Positions 25,590-34,990 are shown, counted from the stretch's first letter. The stretch: DNA of 58,823 nt from Phycisphaerae bacterium (GCA_002862305.1 PKCS01000064.1:1-58823), one strand, 5' to 3'. The notes: generated by a model from the sequence alone, not told the origin. Numbers and translations: made by a program.

Positions 25590-27173
25590 ATGGCGTACCG
25601 AAGCCTCCAGTCCGGTCCGATCCGGCTTCGCGCCACCACGAGGTGGCTGCTGCTGTGGTCGGTCGCGGGCGTCGGCGGCCTGGCCGGATGCGCGAGCGAC
25701 CAGCTCTTTCCCGAGCTGGACCCCGACAAGTTCGTCTCCGCCGACTCCTCGGACGGATGGACGCCCGCGCCCGGCGTCGGCTACGAGGCACCGGTGGTCC
25801 GTCCCCTCGAGCGGCCCGAGCCCGGCACGCCCGACTCGGAGGGACCGCGGTCGCTCATGCAGCTGGTCGACCTCGCGCTCGAACTGAATCCCGAGACCCG
25901 TGCGGTCTGGGAGGCGGCGCGCGTCCGCGCGGCGCAGTACGGAAGCGTGCGCTCGGTCTGGTACCCGACCTTCTCGCTCGGTGCCTCCGGCGGCTACAAC
26001 CGGTTGATCTACCCGGGGGGCACGACCCCGATCCCCGGCACCAACGGGGTGCGTGCCGACATCATGTACGCGGAGACGCTCTCGGTGTTCCCCTTCGCGG
26101 AGGTGAACTACATCCTCCTGGACTTCGGTCGCCGGTCCTCCCTGGACAGCGAGGCGCGGCAGGCCCTGTGGATCGCCAACCTCGAGTTCAACCGCCAGAT
26201 CCAGACCACCGTCTACCGGGTCCAGACCGCCTACTACGACCTCGACGCCGCCAACGGCCTCTATCGCGCCGCCCTCGAGCAGCTCGAGCTCGCGCTCACC
26301 GTCCTCGACGCGGTCGAGGACCGCATGGCGGTCGGGCTCGCGACCGCCCCCGAGCTGCTGCTGGCCCGGCAGGGGCTCGCGCAGGCGGAGTTCGACGTGC
26401 AGTCGAGGATCTCGGGGATCGACGACGCGCGAAGCGCACTGCTGGTGTCGATCGGCCTCCCCGCGACCACCCCCCTCGAGATCGAGTCCCTCAACGACCT
26501 CCCGCTTCCCGGGGACCTCGCCTTCGAGGTCGAGGAGGGGATCAACGCCGCGCTCCGCAACCGGCCGGACCTCGCGGCGGCGGTGTCCAACGTGCGCGCC
26601 GCGGACGCCGCGGTCGACTTCGCCAAGGCGGACTTCTACCCCACGGTGACCTTCAACGGCAGCGTGGGGTGGGACCAGTTCGACATGGACGTCCAGCTCA
26701 ACGACGGGCCCACCGGATCCCAGGGCGGTTCGGGCGCCGAGTACAACGTGGGCCTGACCGGCAACTGGATCCTCTTCGAGGGATTCGAGCTTCGGAACAA
26801 CCTCCGCCGGGCCCGTGCCGCGCGCCGCCAGGCCCAGGCGGAACTCGAGTCACTGCGGATCAAGGCGATCGGCGAGGTCTGGGACAGCTACAGCGACTAC
26901 CTCGCCGCGCAGCGCCAGTACTCCTTCGGGCTCGCCCTGGTCGAGAGCTCCCGGGAGGCCTACGACGCGATGATCTCCGCCTACGACGTCGGACTCGCGA
27001 CCATCACCGAGCTCATCGACTCCGAACGGGACCTCGCCTCCGCCCTGGCCACCCTGGTCACCACCCGCGCCAACCTGCTGACCTCCTCCGCGAGCGTCGC
27101 GTACTTCATGGGCAGCGGTCCCGGACAGGCGCCGCCCTCGGATCTCGCCGCGGCCGCGGTGCAGGATCGATGA
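25590..27173 (+). CDS. TolC-family outer membrane efflux lipoprotein
   Basis: A 527-residue outer-membrane factor. The N-terminus (LLLWSVAGVGGLAGC) is a lipoprotein signal with the acylated cysteine near residue 35. Two repeats of the OEP domain follow, each with long helical hairpins, and the conserved ends ALRNRPDLAAAVSNVRAADA near residue 320 and YDVGLATITELIDSERDLAS near 465. It forms the outer channel for the HlyD-FUSC system. The stop overlaps the FUSC gene start by ATGA. The open frame extends upstream past 25590, but the lipoprotein signal and the TATAAA hexamer support the chosen ATG. A second, different TolC-type lipoprotein is at the left edge of the window. Confidence 0.88.
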   Translation: MAYRSLQSGPIRLRATTRWLLLWSVAGVGGLAGCASDQLFPELDPDKFVSADSSDGWTPAPGVGYEAPVVRPLERPEPGTPDSEGPRSLMQLVDLALELNPETRAVWEAARVRAAQYGSVRSVWYPTFSLGASGGYNRLIYPGGTTPIPGTNGVRADIMYAETLSVFPFAEVNYILLDFGRRSSLDSEARQALWIANLEFNRQIQTTVYRVQTAYYDLDAANGLYRAALEQLELALTVLDAVEDRMAVGLATAPELLLARQGLAQAEFDVQSRISGIDDARSALLVSIGLPATTPLEIESLNDLPLPGDLAFEVEEGINAALRNRPDLAAAVSNVRAADAAVDFAKADFYPTVTFNGSVGWDQFDMDVQLNDGPTGSQGGSGAEYNVGLTGNWILFEGFELRNNLRRARAARRQAQAELESLRIKAIGEVWDSYSDYLAAQRQYSFGLALVESSREAYDAMISAYDVGLATITELIDSERDLASALATLVTTRANLLTSSASVAYFMGSGPGQAPPSDLAAAAVQDR

Positions 27174-29500
27174 GCACGTCCTCGCGGCGCGGCGGGCACC
27201 AGACCCTGATCGGCAGCTCGATCTCCCGCGCGATCGATGCACTGTTCCGCCAGCCGATCCAGTGGGTCGCGGTGCTGAGGCTGGTGTTCGGGACCGCCCT
27301 CGCCCTGGTCCTCGCCTATTCGATCAACGTCTCCGGCGGCTTCGTCACCGTGCTCGGGGTGCTCTTCATCCCCTTCATGCCCCACAACCTGATGCTCGGG
27401 CTGGGTCGCCTGCTGGCGGGTGCGGTCGCCTGCGGCGGGGGGTGGCTGGTCGCCTACCAGTTCGTCGAGCAGCCCTGGCTGCTGATACCGCTGGTGGCCA
27501 TGAACGCCTTCCTGTTCTTCTACCTGCTCGCCCGCGGGCTCCCGCTCATGATCATGCTGATCATCGGGTTGTTCCCGATCGCGATCGCGTGGATGCTCAT
27601 GGTGGGGAAGACCGGATCCGACGTGGTCACCCTGTTCCTCGAGCTCGAGTGCGGCATCCTCGCCTCCGAGGTGGTGTGCCTCATCTGGCCGAAGACCGCC
27701 ACCCGGGACTTCCGTGACCGCCTCTCGCAGGACCTGCTCAGCCTCAAGGACGACTACCGGACGGTGCTCGACGACTCCGACCACCGGGGCCGGGTCGGCA
27801 AGGTCCGCTGGAACCCGGCCCGCAGCCTGGGCCTGAAGCGGGTCGCCCAGATGATGCGTTCGGAACGCGGCGCGCAGGATCCCGAGCTCTCCCGGCTGAT
27901 CAGCATCGGGAACCACATCAAGTACCTGCTGTCCTGGCCCTCGGTCTACCAGTCGTTCGTGCCCGCGGGCAGGTTCGACAAGTGGATGAACGACCTCCGC
28001 TCGGTCCGGGAGTCGATCCACGCGAGCGTCTACCCCGCCCTGACCGACCTCGCGAAGGCGGTGAGGTCCCGTCGTCCCGCCGCGGACCTGACCGCCCTCG
28101 ACGACGCGCTCCTGGACCTCAACCAACAGACCGACGTCTGGCTGGAGAAGCACCACGCCGAGCTCCCGGTGACCGAACTCTCCCTGCCCCTGTTGCGCTG
28201 CGACCTCGGGGTCGGGTTCCAGCGGCACATGCACGGCATCCAGGAACTCGCCAACGGGGCGGAACCCCCGGACCCCACCAAGACCGGCGAGATCGCACCC
28301 ACCATCATCCAGAGGGTCGCCACCGCCTACGACCCCCGGGCCGCGCTCTTCGCGTTCCGGGCCACCCTCTGTCCCCTGGTCGCACTCATGGTCGCGATGG
28401 CCTACCCCGGGTGGTCGGGCGCCCTGATCCTGGTCCTGCTTTCCGGCTTCCTGGCCCCGATCAGCATGGGCGGCATCGCGATGATGTTCGTGGACCGGAT
28501 CCTCGGCCTGCTGGTCGCGGGGGCGATGGGCCTGATCTTCTTCGTCTTCCTCATGCCGGACATGGTGGACATCGGGATCTTCCTGCTCGCGCTCTCGCTC
28601 TTCGCGCTCCCCTTCCTGATCCTCACGGTCAACCCGTCCAGCGTCGGCATCGGGCTCTCCGGGGCGATGGCCATCTACTTCATGCTCACCGGGGCGAACA
28701 ACCCCCAGGTGAGCCTGGACCCGATCCAGGCGCGCCTGCTCTCGGTGGGGGGTGCGACCTTCATCAGCTACATGGTGTTCACCCTGGTGTTCCCGATCCG
28801 CGCCGTGAACACCGTCGGCGGGCACATCGCCCAGGTGCTGGACGCCATGGCGGGACTGCTGGAGCGCTTCACCCCGAGCGTGCGCAACGTCGACGACGCG
28901 GGGCCCGAACCGAGCCAGGAGATGATCGATCGACACCGGCGGACCAACGAGCAGCAGGTCTGGATCGGTTCCCACAAGCTGGTGGACGAGATCGAGTCCT
29001 TCGACCAGGTGGTCTCCGACCTGCAGTGGGAGATCGGCAACAACCGCCGCTACGGCGAGCTGCGCCTGAGGATGCTGATGCAGGTCAACCTGCTGGCCCC
29101 GATCCTCGCGGGCATGATGTTCCAGAAGGTCCGCATGGACACCGCGTGGGACGAGCACGAGTCGGCCCAGCGGGCCGAGGCCCGCCGGTCCCTCTTCCAG
29201 CTGATCCGCTCCCTGTCCAGGTACGCCGCCTCCGACCATTCCCCGCGCAGCGAGATGGACGACGCGCTGGCCGCAACCGAGTCCCGGAACCGGGAGTTCG
29301 CGCGCTTCATCGAGGAACAGGGCTACGCCTCGCGGCTCTCCTCCAACCACCCCGACCACCTGCCTGCGCGCAGCATGCTGGTCGAGCACGCCTACGTCAC
29401 CCTCCTGATCCGGGAGTTCCGCCGGACCCGCCAGCTGCTGGTGATGCGGCGGATGCTGAACCTCACCCAGCGCGGCCACGGACTCGGCAAGGATTTCTGA
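27170..29500 (+). CDS. FUSC-family inner membrane transporter (AaeB/MdtO-like)
   Basis: A 776-residue protein with the two-half layout of FUSC transporters: a first membrane block of about six helices (about 35-170), a cytoplasmic helical region, a second membrane block (about 385-540, with ALFAFRATLCPLVALMVAMA and ISMGGIAMMFVDRILGLLV), then a long helical cytoplasmic tail. The family exports aromatic carboxylic acids and similar compounds together with a HlyD adaptor and TolC. It starts within the last codon of the TolC gene (ATGA), so the outer and inner parts are translated together. The adaptor and YtcA-like genes lie on the opposite strand. The substrate is unknown. Confidence 0.88.
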   Translation: MSTSSRRGGHQTLIGSSISRAIDALFRQPIQWVAVLRLVFGTALALVLAYSINVSGGFVTVLGVLFIPFMPHNLMLGLGRLLAGAVACGGGWLVAYQFVEQPWLLIPLVAMNAFLFFYLLARGLPLMIMLIIGLFPIAIAWMLMVGKTGSDVVTLFLELECGILASEVVCLIWPKTATRDFRDRLSQDLLSLKDDYRTVLDDSDHRGRVGKVRWNPARSLGLKRVAQMMRSERGAQDPELSRLISIGNHIKYLLSWPSVYQSFVPAGRFDKWMNDLRSVRESIHASVYPALTDLAKAVRSRRPAADLTALDDALLDLNQQTDVWLEKHHAELPVTELSLPLLRCDLGVGFQRHMHGIQELANGAEPPDPTKTGEIAPTIIQRVATAYDPRAALFAFRATLCPLVALMVAMAYPGWSGALILVLLSGFLAPISMGGIAMMFVDRILGLLVAGAMGLIFFVFLMPDMVDIGIFLLALSLFALPFLILTVNPSSVGIGLSGAMAIYFMLTGANNPQVSLDPIQARLLSVGGATFISYMVFTLVFPIRAVNTVGGHIAQVLDAMAGLLERFTPSVRNVDDAGPEPSQEMIDRHRRTNEQQVWIGSHKLVDEIESFDQVVSDLQWEIGNNRRYGELRLRMLMQVNLLAPILAGMMFQKVRMDTAWDEHESAQRAEARRSLFQLIRSLSRYAASDHSPRSEMDDALAATESRNREFARFIEEQGYASRLSSNHPDHLPARSMLVEHAYVTLLIREFRRTRQLLVMRRMLNLTQRGHGLGKDF

Positions 29501-29525
29501 GCCCACCACCGACCCCGGGTCGAGG

Positions 29526-29531
29526 TAGGAT
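29526..29531 (+). promoter_or_regulatory. candidate -10 element TAGGAT giving a leaderless monooxygenase transcript
   Basis: GGTAGGAT ends exactly six bases before the ATG at 29538. No Shine-Dalgarno sequence and no clear -35. Confidence 0.5.
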
Positions 29532-29537
29532 CACCTC

Positions 29538-31160
29538 ATGGAACATGCCGACGACATCCCGACCGTGCTTGTCTCCGGTACCGGACCGGTCGGGCTGACC
29601 CTGGCCCTCGCCCTGCACGCCCACGGGGTCCCGGTCCGGATCGTCGGCAAGGCCGCCGGGGCCTCGGAGCACTCGAAGGCGCTGGTGATCTGGGCCCGCA
29701 CCCTCGAGGACCTCGCGGGGGTGACCGACGTCGAGGGGTTCATCGACGAGGGCATCGTGCTGCAGGGGGCGCGCTTCCACGAGGGCGCCGAACCGATCGC
29801 CGAGCTCGAGATGCCCAAGGATCGCTCGCGGTTCCCCGCCGCGGTGATGATCCCCCAGTACCGGACCGAGCAGCTGCTCCTCGAGCGGCTGGAGGCGGTC
29901 GGGGTCACCGTCGAATGGGAGACCGAACTGGTCGCCTGCACCCCGGGGCCCGAGCGGGTCGAGTGTCGATTGCGTCGCGCGGACGGTTCGGAGGAGGCCT
30001 GCACCGCCGACTGGCTGCTGGCCGCCGACGGTGCCCACAGCACGGTGCGCACGCAACTCGGGCTGGATTTCTCGGGCGACGACCTGCCCACCACCTTCCT
30101 CATCGCGGACGTGGTGCTCGATCCACCCTTCGAGCCCGGGTACCTCGACATCTTCCTCCAGCCACGCCAGGGACTGTGCGCGTGCTTCCCCGTCGACCGC
30201 ACCACCACCCGGCTGGTCGTGTCCCTGCCCGACGAGGCCGGAGTCGGCGACGAGCCCTCCCTGGAGTCCGTGCAGGCGGTGATCGACCGGACGATCCCCG
30301 GCGGGGTGGTCGCCGGCGATCCCACCTGGCTGGCCACCTTCAGGGTCCATGAACGGGTGCTCGAACGATTCCGGGTCGGTCGGGTGCTGCTGGCCGGCGA
30401 CGCCGCGCACACCCACAGTCCCGCCGGCGGCCACGGCATGAACACCGGCATGCAGGACGCCTGCAACCTGGCCTGGAAGCTCGCCATGCACCTCCGCGGG
30501 ATCGGGGGCGAGCCGCTGCTCGAGAGCTACCATTCGGAACGTTCCCACGCGGCCCGCAAGGTCGTCGAGGATTCCTCGCGGTTCACCCGGGTCGCGACGA
30601 TCAGCCACCCCGCCCTCTCGTTCCTGCGCAAGACGGGCCTCCGGGTCGCGACCCGGTTCGAGGGCATCCGCCACCACATGCTCGACAACCTGATGATGAT
30701 GGACATCGACTACCGGGACGTCGGGCTCCCGCGGGTGGGGGCGGTGCCCCGCAACCACGGGGCGCTCGCCCCGGGCCGCCACCTCCCGCTGCTGCACGTC
30801 ACCGACGTCGACCGGGGGACCACGTCGCTCGACGCGATCCTCGATCCCCGCCGCTTCACGCTGCTGGTCGTCGAGAACGCCCGGACCCCCTCGTTCCCGA
30901 AGGCGCTCGACTCGATGCTGGCCACGGTCGCCGAGCTGGACCCGGGCCTCGCGGAGCTGGTGGAGGTGGTCGCGGTCCGCTCGGGCGAGGATCCCGTCGG
31001 GGGATCGATCCGCTCCGTCCGGGACCACGCCGGCGAGGTGGACGAGGCGATGGGCTTTCGCGGGCACGGGGTCGTCCTGGTCCGGCCGGACCGGGTCGCC
31101 TCGCTGTTCTCCGGCGCCCTCGACGGCACCGAGGTCCGCCGCTGGTTCGATTCCCTCTGA
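29538..31160 (+). CDS. FAD-dependent aromatic monooxygenase (PheA/TfdB type)
   Basis: A 540-residue flavoprotein of the p-hydroxybenzoate hydroxylase fold. The Rossmann motif GTGPVGLTLALALHAHG is at residues 14-30, the DG motif in LAADGAHSTVRTQLGL near 160, and the GD motif in LLAGDAAHTHSPAGGHGMNT near 290. The C-terminal part (about 400-540) matches the thioredoxin-like domain of phenol-hydroxylase relatives. Such enzymes use NAD(P)H and oxygen to hydroxylate aromatic or polyketide-like rings. It stands alone ahead of two sulfatases, each with its own signals, and just after the efflux locus; a link between an aromatic product and that pump is possible but unproved. Confidence 0.85.
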   Translation: MEHADDIPTVLVSGTGPVGLTLALALHAHGVPVRIVGKAAGASEHSKALVIWARTLEDLAGVTDVEGFIDEGIVLQGARFHEGAEPIAELEMPKDRSRFPAAVMIPQYRTEQLLLERLEAVGVTVEWETELVACTPGPERVECRLRRADGSEEACTADWLLAADGAHSTVRTQLGLDFSGDDLPTTFLIADVVLDPPFEPGYLDIFLQPRQGLCACFPVDRTTTRLVVSLPDEAGVGDEPSLESVQAVIDRTIPGGVVAGDPTWLATFRVHERVLERFRVGRVLLAGDAAHTHSPAGGHGMNTGMQDACNLAWKLAMHLRGIGGEPLLESYHSERSHAARKVVEDSSRFTRVATISHPALSFLRKTGLRVATRFEGIRHHMLDNLMMMDIDYRDVGLPRVGAVPRNHGALAPGRHLPLLHVTDVDRGTTSLDAILDPRRFTLLVVENARTPSFPKALDSMLATVAELDPGLAELVEVVAVRSGEDPVGGSIRSVRDHAGEVDEAMGFRGHGVVLVRPDRVASLFSGALDGTEVRRWFDSL

Positions 31161-31204
31161 GCCGGCTTCCCCGCCCCCGGCGACCTCCGCGGTCCGGACT
31201 CGGG

Positions 31205-31210
31205 TACGGT
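31205..31210 (+). promoter_or_regulatory. candidate -10 element TACGGT giving a leaderless sulfatase transcript
   Basis: GGTACGGT ends exactly six bases before the ATG at 31217. An in-frame GTG at 31211 would lie inside the expected promoter-to-start spacing and is less likely. Confidence 0.45.
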
Positions 31211-31216
31211 GTGCGC

Positions 31217-32749
31217 ATGCCCACGATCCTCCTGCCGTTGCTGGTCCTCCTCGTCGCGCCGTTCCAGTCGCCCGCGGGCGACCGACCCGATCGTGCCGCC
31301 CCCGCGAACGTGGTGGTGATCATGGCCGACGACCTCGGCCTCTGCGAGCTCGGCTGCACCGGGTCCGGGCGCATCCGGACCCCGCACATCGATCGCCTGC
31401 GTGAACGCGGGATGCTCTTCACCCGCGCCTACTCCGGCAGCACCGTCTGCGCCCCCAGCCGCTGCACCCTCCTGACCGGACTGCACACCGGGCACGCCCA
31501 GGTGCGGGACAACCTCGAGCAGCCCAACCATTCCGGTCCCCCGGACGCGGCGGACACCGTCCGGATCGGGGCCTGGAAGGCGCCGCCCTCGCCCGGCGGT
31601 CGGTGGGGGGGGCAGCTCGCCCTGGAGGCGGACACCGAGACCATCGCCCGGTGCCTCGCCCGGCACGGCTACGCGACCTGCGGGGTCGGGAAGTGGGGGC
31701 TCGGCGGCCCCGGCACCAGCGGCCACCCGAATCGCCAGGGCTTCGACCACTGGTTCGGGTACCTCTGCCAGCGCAACGCCCACAACTACTATCCCACGCA
31801 CCTCGATCGCAACGGCGAGCGGGTCGACCTCCCCGGCAACGACCGTTCGACCACCGGGGCGCTCTACGCCACCGACCTGATGATCGACGAGGCCTGCGGC
31901 TTCATCGACCGGAACGCGGAGGGCCCGTTCTTCATCTACTACGCCACCCCGGTTCCGCACCTGGCGCTGCAGGTTCCCGAGGATTCCCTCGAGGAGTACC
32001 GGGGGACCTGGGAGGACCCGCCCTACGAAGGGGGCCGCGGCTACCTCCCGCACCCCGAGCCCCGCGCGGCCTACGCGGCGATGGTCACCCGGTTCGACCG
32101 CGACGTGGGACGGCTGGTCGCGCACCTCGAGCGACACGACCTGCTGGAGGACACCATCATCTTCCTGACCTCCGACAACGGGTCGACCTTCGACCTCGGG
32201 GGCTACGACCCGGGGTTCTTCGACGGCACCGGGGGGCTGCGCGGCGCCAAGACCTACCTGCACGAGGGCGGGATCCGCGTCCCCCTCATCGCCAGCTGGC
32301 CGGATCACATCGCGGTCGACAGCACCAGCGACGTGGTGGTGGCCAACTGGGACCTCTTCCCGACCATCCTCGGCCTGCTCGGGATCGACCCCCCGCGGGG
32401 ACTCGACGGGCTGGACTTCGCCCCCGTCCTCCTCGACCGCGGCGAGGCCCCCTCGCGCGAGGCCCTCTACTGGGAGTACCACTCCCGCGGTGGCATGCAG
32501 GCGGTGCGGATGGGTCGCTGGAAGGGACTCCGCCTCAAGGCCCACGGCGATCCCGACGCCGACATCGAACTCTACGACCTCGAGGCGGATCCCAACGAGA
32601 CCACCGACGTCGCCGCCGACCACCCCGAGGTCGTCGCCCGCATCGGCGAGGTCATGGCCGAGCAACGGACCGTCTCCGGCGTGCCGCGCTGGAACTTCGC
32701 ACCCGAGCACCGGCCTCCCGACCGCCCGTCGCCCGGGACCGACTCGTGA
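31217..32749 (+). CDS. exported sulfatase 1 (S1 family, CxPSR type)
   Basis: A 510-residue sulfatase with a signal peptide (ILLPLLVLLVAPFQSPAGD). The N-terminal metal-binding motif is VVVIMADDLGLCELGC, with the tandem aspartates near residue 37. The active-site motif VCAPSRCTLLTG near residue 78 has the cysteine that formylglycine-generating enzyme converts. A later metal site is TSDNGSTFD (about 317). It would remove sulfate esters from polysaccharides or other organic sulfates in the periplasm. The stop overlaps the start of sulfatase 2 (GTGA), so both are made from one transcript. The fold matches arylsulfatase A-like enzymes common in planctomycetes; the exact substrate cannot be told. 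Confidence 0.9.
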   Translation: MPTILLPLLVLLVAPFQSPAGDRPDRAAPANVVVIMADDLGLCELGCTGSGRIRTPHIDRLRERGMLFTRAYSGSTVCAPSRCTLLTGLHTGHAQVRDNLEQPNHSGPPDAADTVRIGAWKAPPSPGGRWGGQLALEADTETIARCLARHGYATCGVGKWGLGGPGTSGHPNRQGFDHWFGYLCQRNAHNYYPTHLDRNGERVDLPGNDRSTTGALYATDLMIDEACGFIDRNAEGPFFIYYATPVPHLALQVPEDSLEEYRGTWEDPPYEGGRGYLPHPEPRAAYAAMVTRFDRDVGRLVAHLERHDLLEDTIIFLTSDNGSTFDLGGYDPGFFDGTGGLRGAKTYLHEGGIRVPLIASWPDHIAVDSTSDVVVANWDLFPTILGLLGIDPPRGLDGLDFAPVLLDRGEAPSREALYWEYHSRGGMQAVRMGRWKGLRLKAHGDPDADIELYDLEADPNETTDVAADHPEVVARIGEVMAEQRTVSGVPRWNFAPEHRPPDRPSPGTDS

Positions 32750-34281
32750 TCCTCCCGGTCCTGGCCATGCTGGTGACCGGGGTGCCGCCCGCGGGCGCCG
32801 ATCCCCACGAGCCCACCGAGCCGCCGGTGAACATCGTGGTGGTCATGGTCGACGACCTCGGGTGGCAGGACGTCTCGGTGCCGCACCACCGGACCCGCAC
32901 CCCCCTCAACGATCGCTACCACACCCCGAACCTCGAGCGACTGGCCGCCGAGGGGGTGGTCCTCACCGACGGCTACGCCTCCGCGCCGGTCTGCACCCCG
33001 ACCCGGGCGAGCCTGTTGACCGGTCGGTCCCCCGCGCGCAACCGGATCACCTACTGGGTGCTCGAACGTGACCGCGACACCACCGCCGCGAATCCCCGGC
33101 TGGACCCCCCGGACTGGCAGGTCAACGGGCTCGCCCCCGACCCCGGACTGCTCCCGGAACGGCTTCGTCGACGCGGCTACCGCACCATCCACGTCGGCAA
33201 GGCGCACTGGGGCGCGCACGACACCCCGGGCGGCGATCCCCGGCGGCTGGGCTTCGACGTCAACGTCGCCGGCCACGCCTCGGGGGCGCCGGGCTCCTAC
33301 CTCGGCCGCCACCGGTTCATGCGGTCGCGCGATCCCGCGGACTTCTCCCGGACCTCGCGCTGGGACGTGCCGGGGCTCGAGGCGTTCCACGATCGCGACG
33401 TCTACCTCACCGAGGCCCTCGCGGAACGGGCGGTCGAGGAGGTGGACCACGCGGTCCGCGCCGGCCAGCCGTTCTTCCTGCACTTCGCACCCTACGCGGT
33501 CCACACCCCGATCATGGCCAACCCCGCCCACCTCGACCGCTACCGCGGACTCCATCCCCGCGAGGCCGCCTACGCCACCATGATCGAGTCCGTCGACGTC
33601 GCGCTGGGTCGGCTGCTGGCGGCGCTGGACCGCCACGGCATCGCCGACCGCACCCTGGTGGTCTTCACCAGCGACAACGGCGGACTCTCCGCGCACGCCC
33701 GCGGGGGCGAACCCCACCGGCACAACCGACCCCTCCGCAGCGGCAAGGGATCCGCCTACGAGGGGGGACTCCGCGTGCCGTGGGTGGTGCGCTGGCCGGG
33801 GGTCGCCGGGGCGGGTCGTCGGATCGCGCAGCCGGTGGTGACGCACGATCTCTACCCGACCATCCTCGCGGCCGCGGGGGCCGGGGCCGACGCCTCGACC
33901 GAAGCGGTCCTGGACGGTGCGGACCTCGCCCCGCTGCTCGGGAGCGCCGGACCGGACCCCGGACTCGAGGACCGCGTCATCCTCTTCCACCAGCCGCACA
34001 CCTGGGGGGCGCGGGGACCGGGGATCGAACCCTTCAGCGCGATTCGCTGGCGCGAGTGGAAGCTCATCTACTTCCACCAGGACCGGCGCTTCGAACTCTA
34101 CGACCTCGCGGCCGATCCCGGGGAATCCCGTGATCTCTCCGGGACCGACGGCGCGCCCCTGCAGCCGATGATCGCCCGGCTCGCCGAGGCCCTGCGGCAA
34201 AATCGGGCCCAGATGTCGCTCGATGCGGTTTCCGGCCGACCGGTCGATTGGCCCGATGCGGCCGCGCTATCATCAGGCTGA
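32746..34281 (+). CDS. exported sulfatase 2 (S1 family, CxPTR type)
   Basis: A 511-residue sulfatase that starts with GTG inside the stop of sulfatase 1. A short signal-like N-terminus (ILPVLAMLVTGVPPAGAD) is followed by IVVVMVDDLGWQDVSV with the metal-binding aspartates. The active-site motif is VCTPTRASLLTG near residue 85, a C-x-P-T-R variant that is compatible with formylglycine formation. Further metal residues are in TSDNGGLSAHA near 308. The two tandem enzymes differ substantially in sequence, so they probably desulfate different positions of the same polymer; that is inference. The last codons contain the TATCAT element of the next gene. Confidence 0.88.
   Translation: MILPVLAMLVTGVPPAGADPHEPTEPPVNIVVVMVDDLGWQDVSVPHHRTRTPLNDRYHTPNLERLAAEGVVLTDGYASAPVCTPTRASLLTGRSPARNRITYWVLERDRDTTAANPRLDPPDWQVNGLAPDPGLLPERLRRRGYRTIHVGKAHWGAHDTPGGDPRRLGFDVNVAGHASGAPGSYLGRHRFMRSRDPADFSRTSRWDVPGLEAFHDRDVYLTEALAERAVEEVDHAVRAGQPFFLHFAPYAVHTPIMANPAHLDRYRGLHPREAAYATMIESVDVALGRLLAALDRHGIADRTLVVFTSDNGGLSAHARGGEPHRHNRPLRSGKGSAYEGGLRVPWVVRWPGVAGAGRRIAQPVVTHDLYPTILAAAGAGADASTEAVLDGADLAPLLGSAGPDPGLEDRVILFHQPHTWGARGPGIEPFSAIRWREWKLIYFHQDRRFELYDLAADPGESRDLSGTDGAPLQPMIARLAEALRQNRAQMSLDAVSGRPVDWPDAAALSSG
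34268..34273 (+). promoter_or_regulatory. candidate -10 element TATCAT for the YceI gene
   Basis: GCTATCAT lies within the 3' end of the sulfatase 2 gene, about 54 bases before the ATG at 34327. The leader carries GAGAGGA, so this is a conventional rather than a leaderless case. Confidence 0.4.
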
Positions 34282-34326
34282 CTTCACCCCACCACGAACG
34301 AACCCGGTCTCACGAGAGGATTCCCG

Positions 34327-34953
34327 ATGTCCCCCAAGCACTACCTGTCCCTGGCCCTCTGCCTGCCGCTCGGTGCCTTCGCCCTCCTGCCGTCCTTCGC
34401 GGCCGCCCCCGTCCCCGCCACGCAGGACACCGAGGAGATGACCTTCGTGCTCGACCCCGTGCACTGCATGGCGAACTTCCGGGTCCAGCACATGGGCGCC
34501 GGCATGTTCTGGGGACGGTTCAACGACGTCACCGGCAAGGTGGTCGCCGCGGACGAGGGCGGGGTCCCCGTGTCCTTCGACGTGTCGATCGCGGTCGATT
34601 CGATCGACACCGGCACCGAGAAGCTCGACCGGACCCTGATGGGCCCGAATTTCTTCGACGGCAAGGAATTCAAGACGATCTCCTTCAAGAGCGAGACCAT
34701 CACCCCGGTCCCCGGCGAGAAGACCAAGTGGACCGTCACCGGCGACGTCAGCATGCTCGGCATCACCAAGCCGGTCTCGGCGGTCGTCGAGCTGACCGGG
34801 GTCAACGGCAACTCCGTGATGCGGAAGGCCGGCTACGAGGCGATCTTCAGCGTCAAGCGATCCGACTTCGGGATGAGCTGGGGGGTCGAGAACGGCGCCC
34901 TCGGCGACCAGGTCGATCTCGTGGTCGGGCTCGAGGGCGACTGGTCCGCCTGA
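34327..34953 (+). CDS. YceI-family periplasmic protein
   Basis: A 208-residue protein with a signal peptide (LALCLPLGAFALLPSFAAA) and one YceI domain. Family features are FVLDPVHCMANFRVQHM near residue 40, FNDVTGKVV, and DVSMLGITKPVSAVVEL near 140. YceI is a lipocalin-like barrel that binds polyprenoid or fatty compounds in the periplasm and is often stress or pH regulated. GAGAGGATTCCCG before the ATG is a good ribosome site. It precedes a membrane protein by 37 bases and may be cotranscribed with it, which would suit an isoprenoid or membrane-linked role, but the partner has no known function. Confidence 0.88.
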   Translation: MSPKHYLSLALCLPLGAFALLPSFAAAPVPATQDTEEMTFVLDPVHCMANFRVQHMGAGMFWGRFNDVTGKVVAADEGGVPVSFDVSIAVDSIDTGTEKLDRTLMGPNFFDGKEFKTISFKSETITPVPGEKTKWTVTGDVSMLGITKPVSAVVELTGVNGNSVMRKAGYEAIFSVKRSDFGMSWGVENGALGDQVDLVVGLEGDWSA

Positions 34954-34990
34954 CGGATTCACCACCACACCCCCGTTCCGGGAGTCCCGC

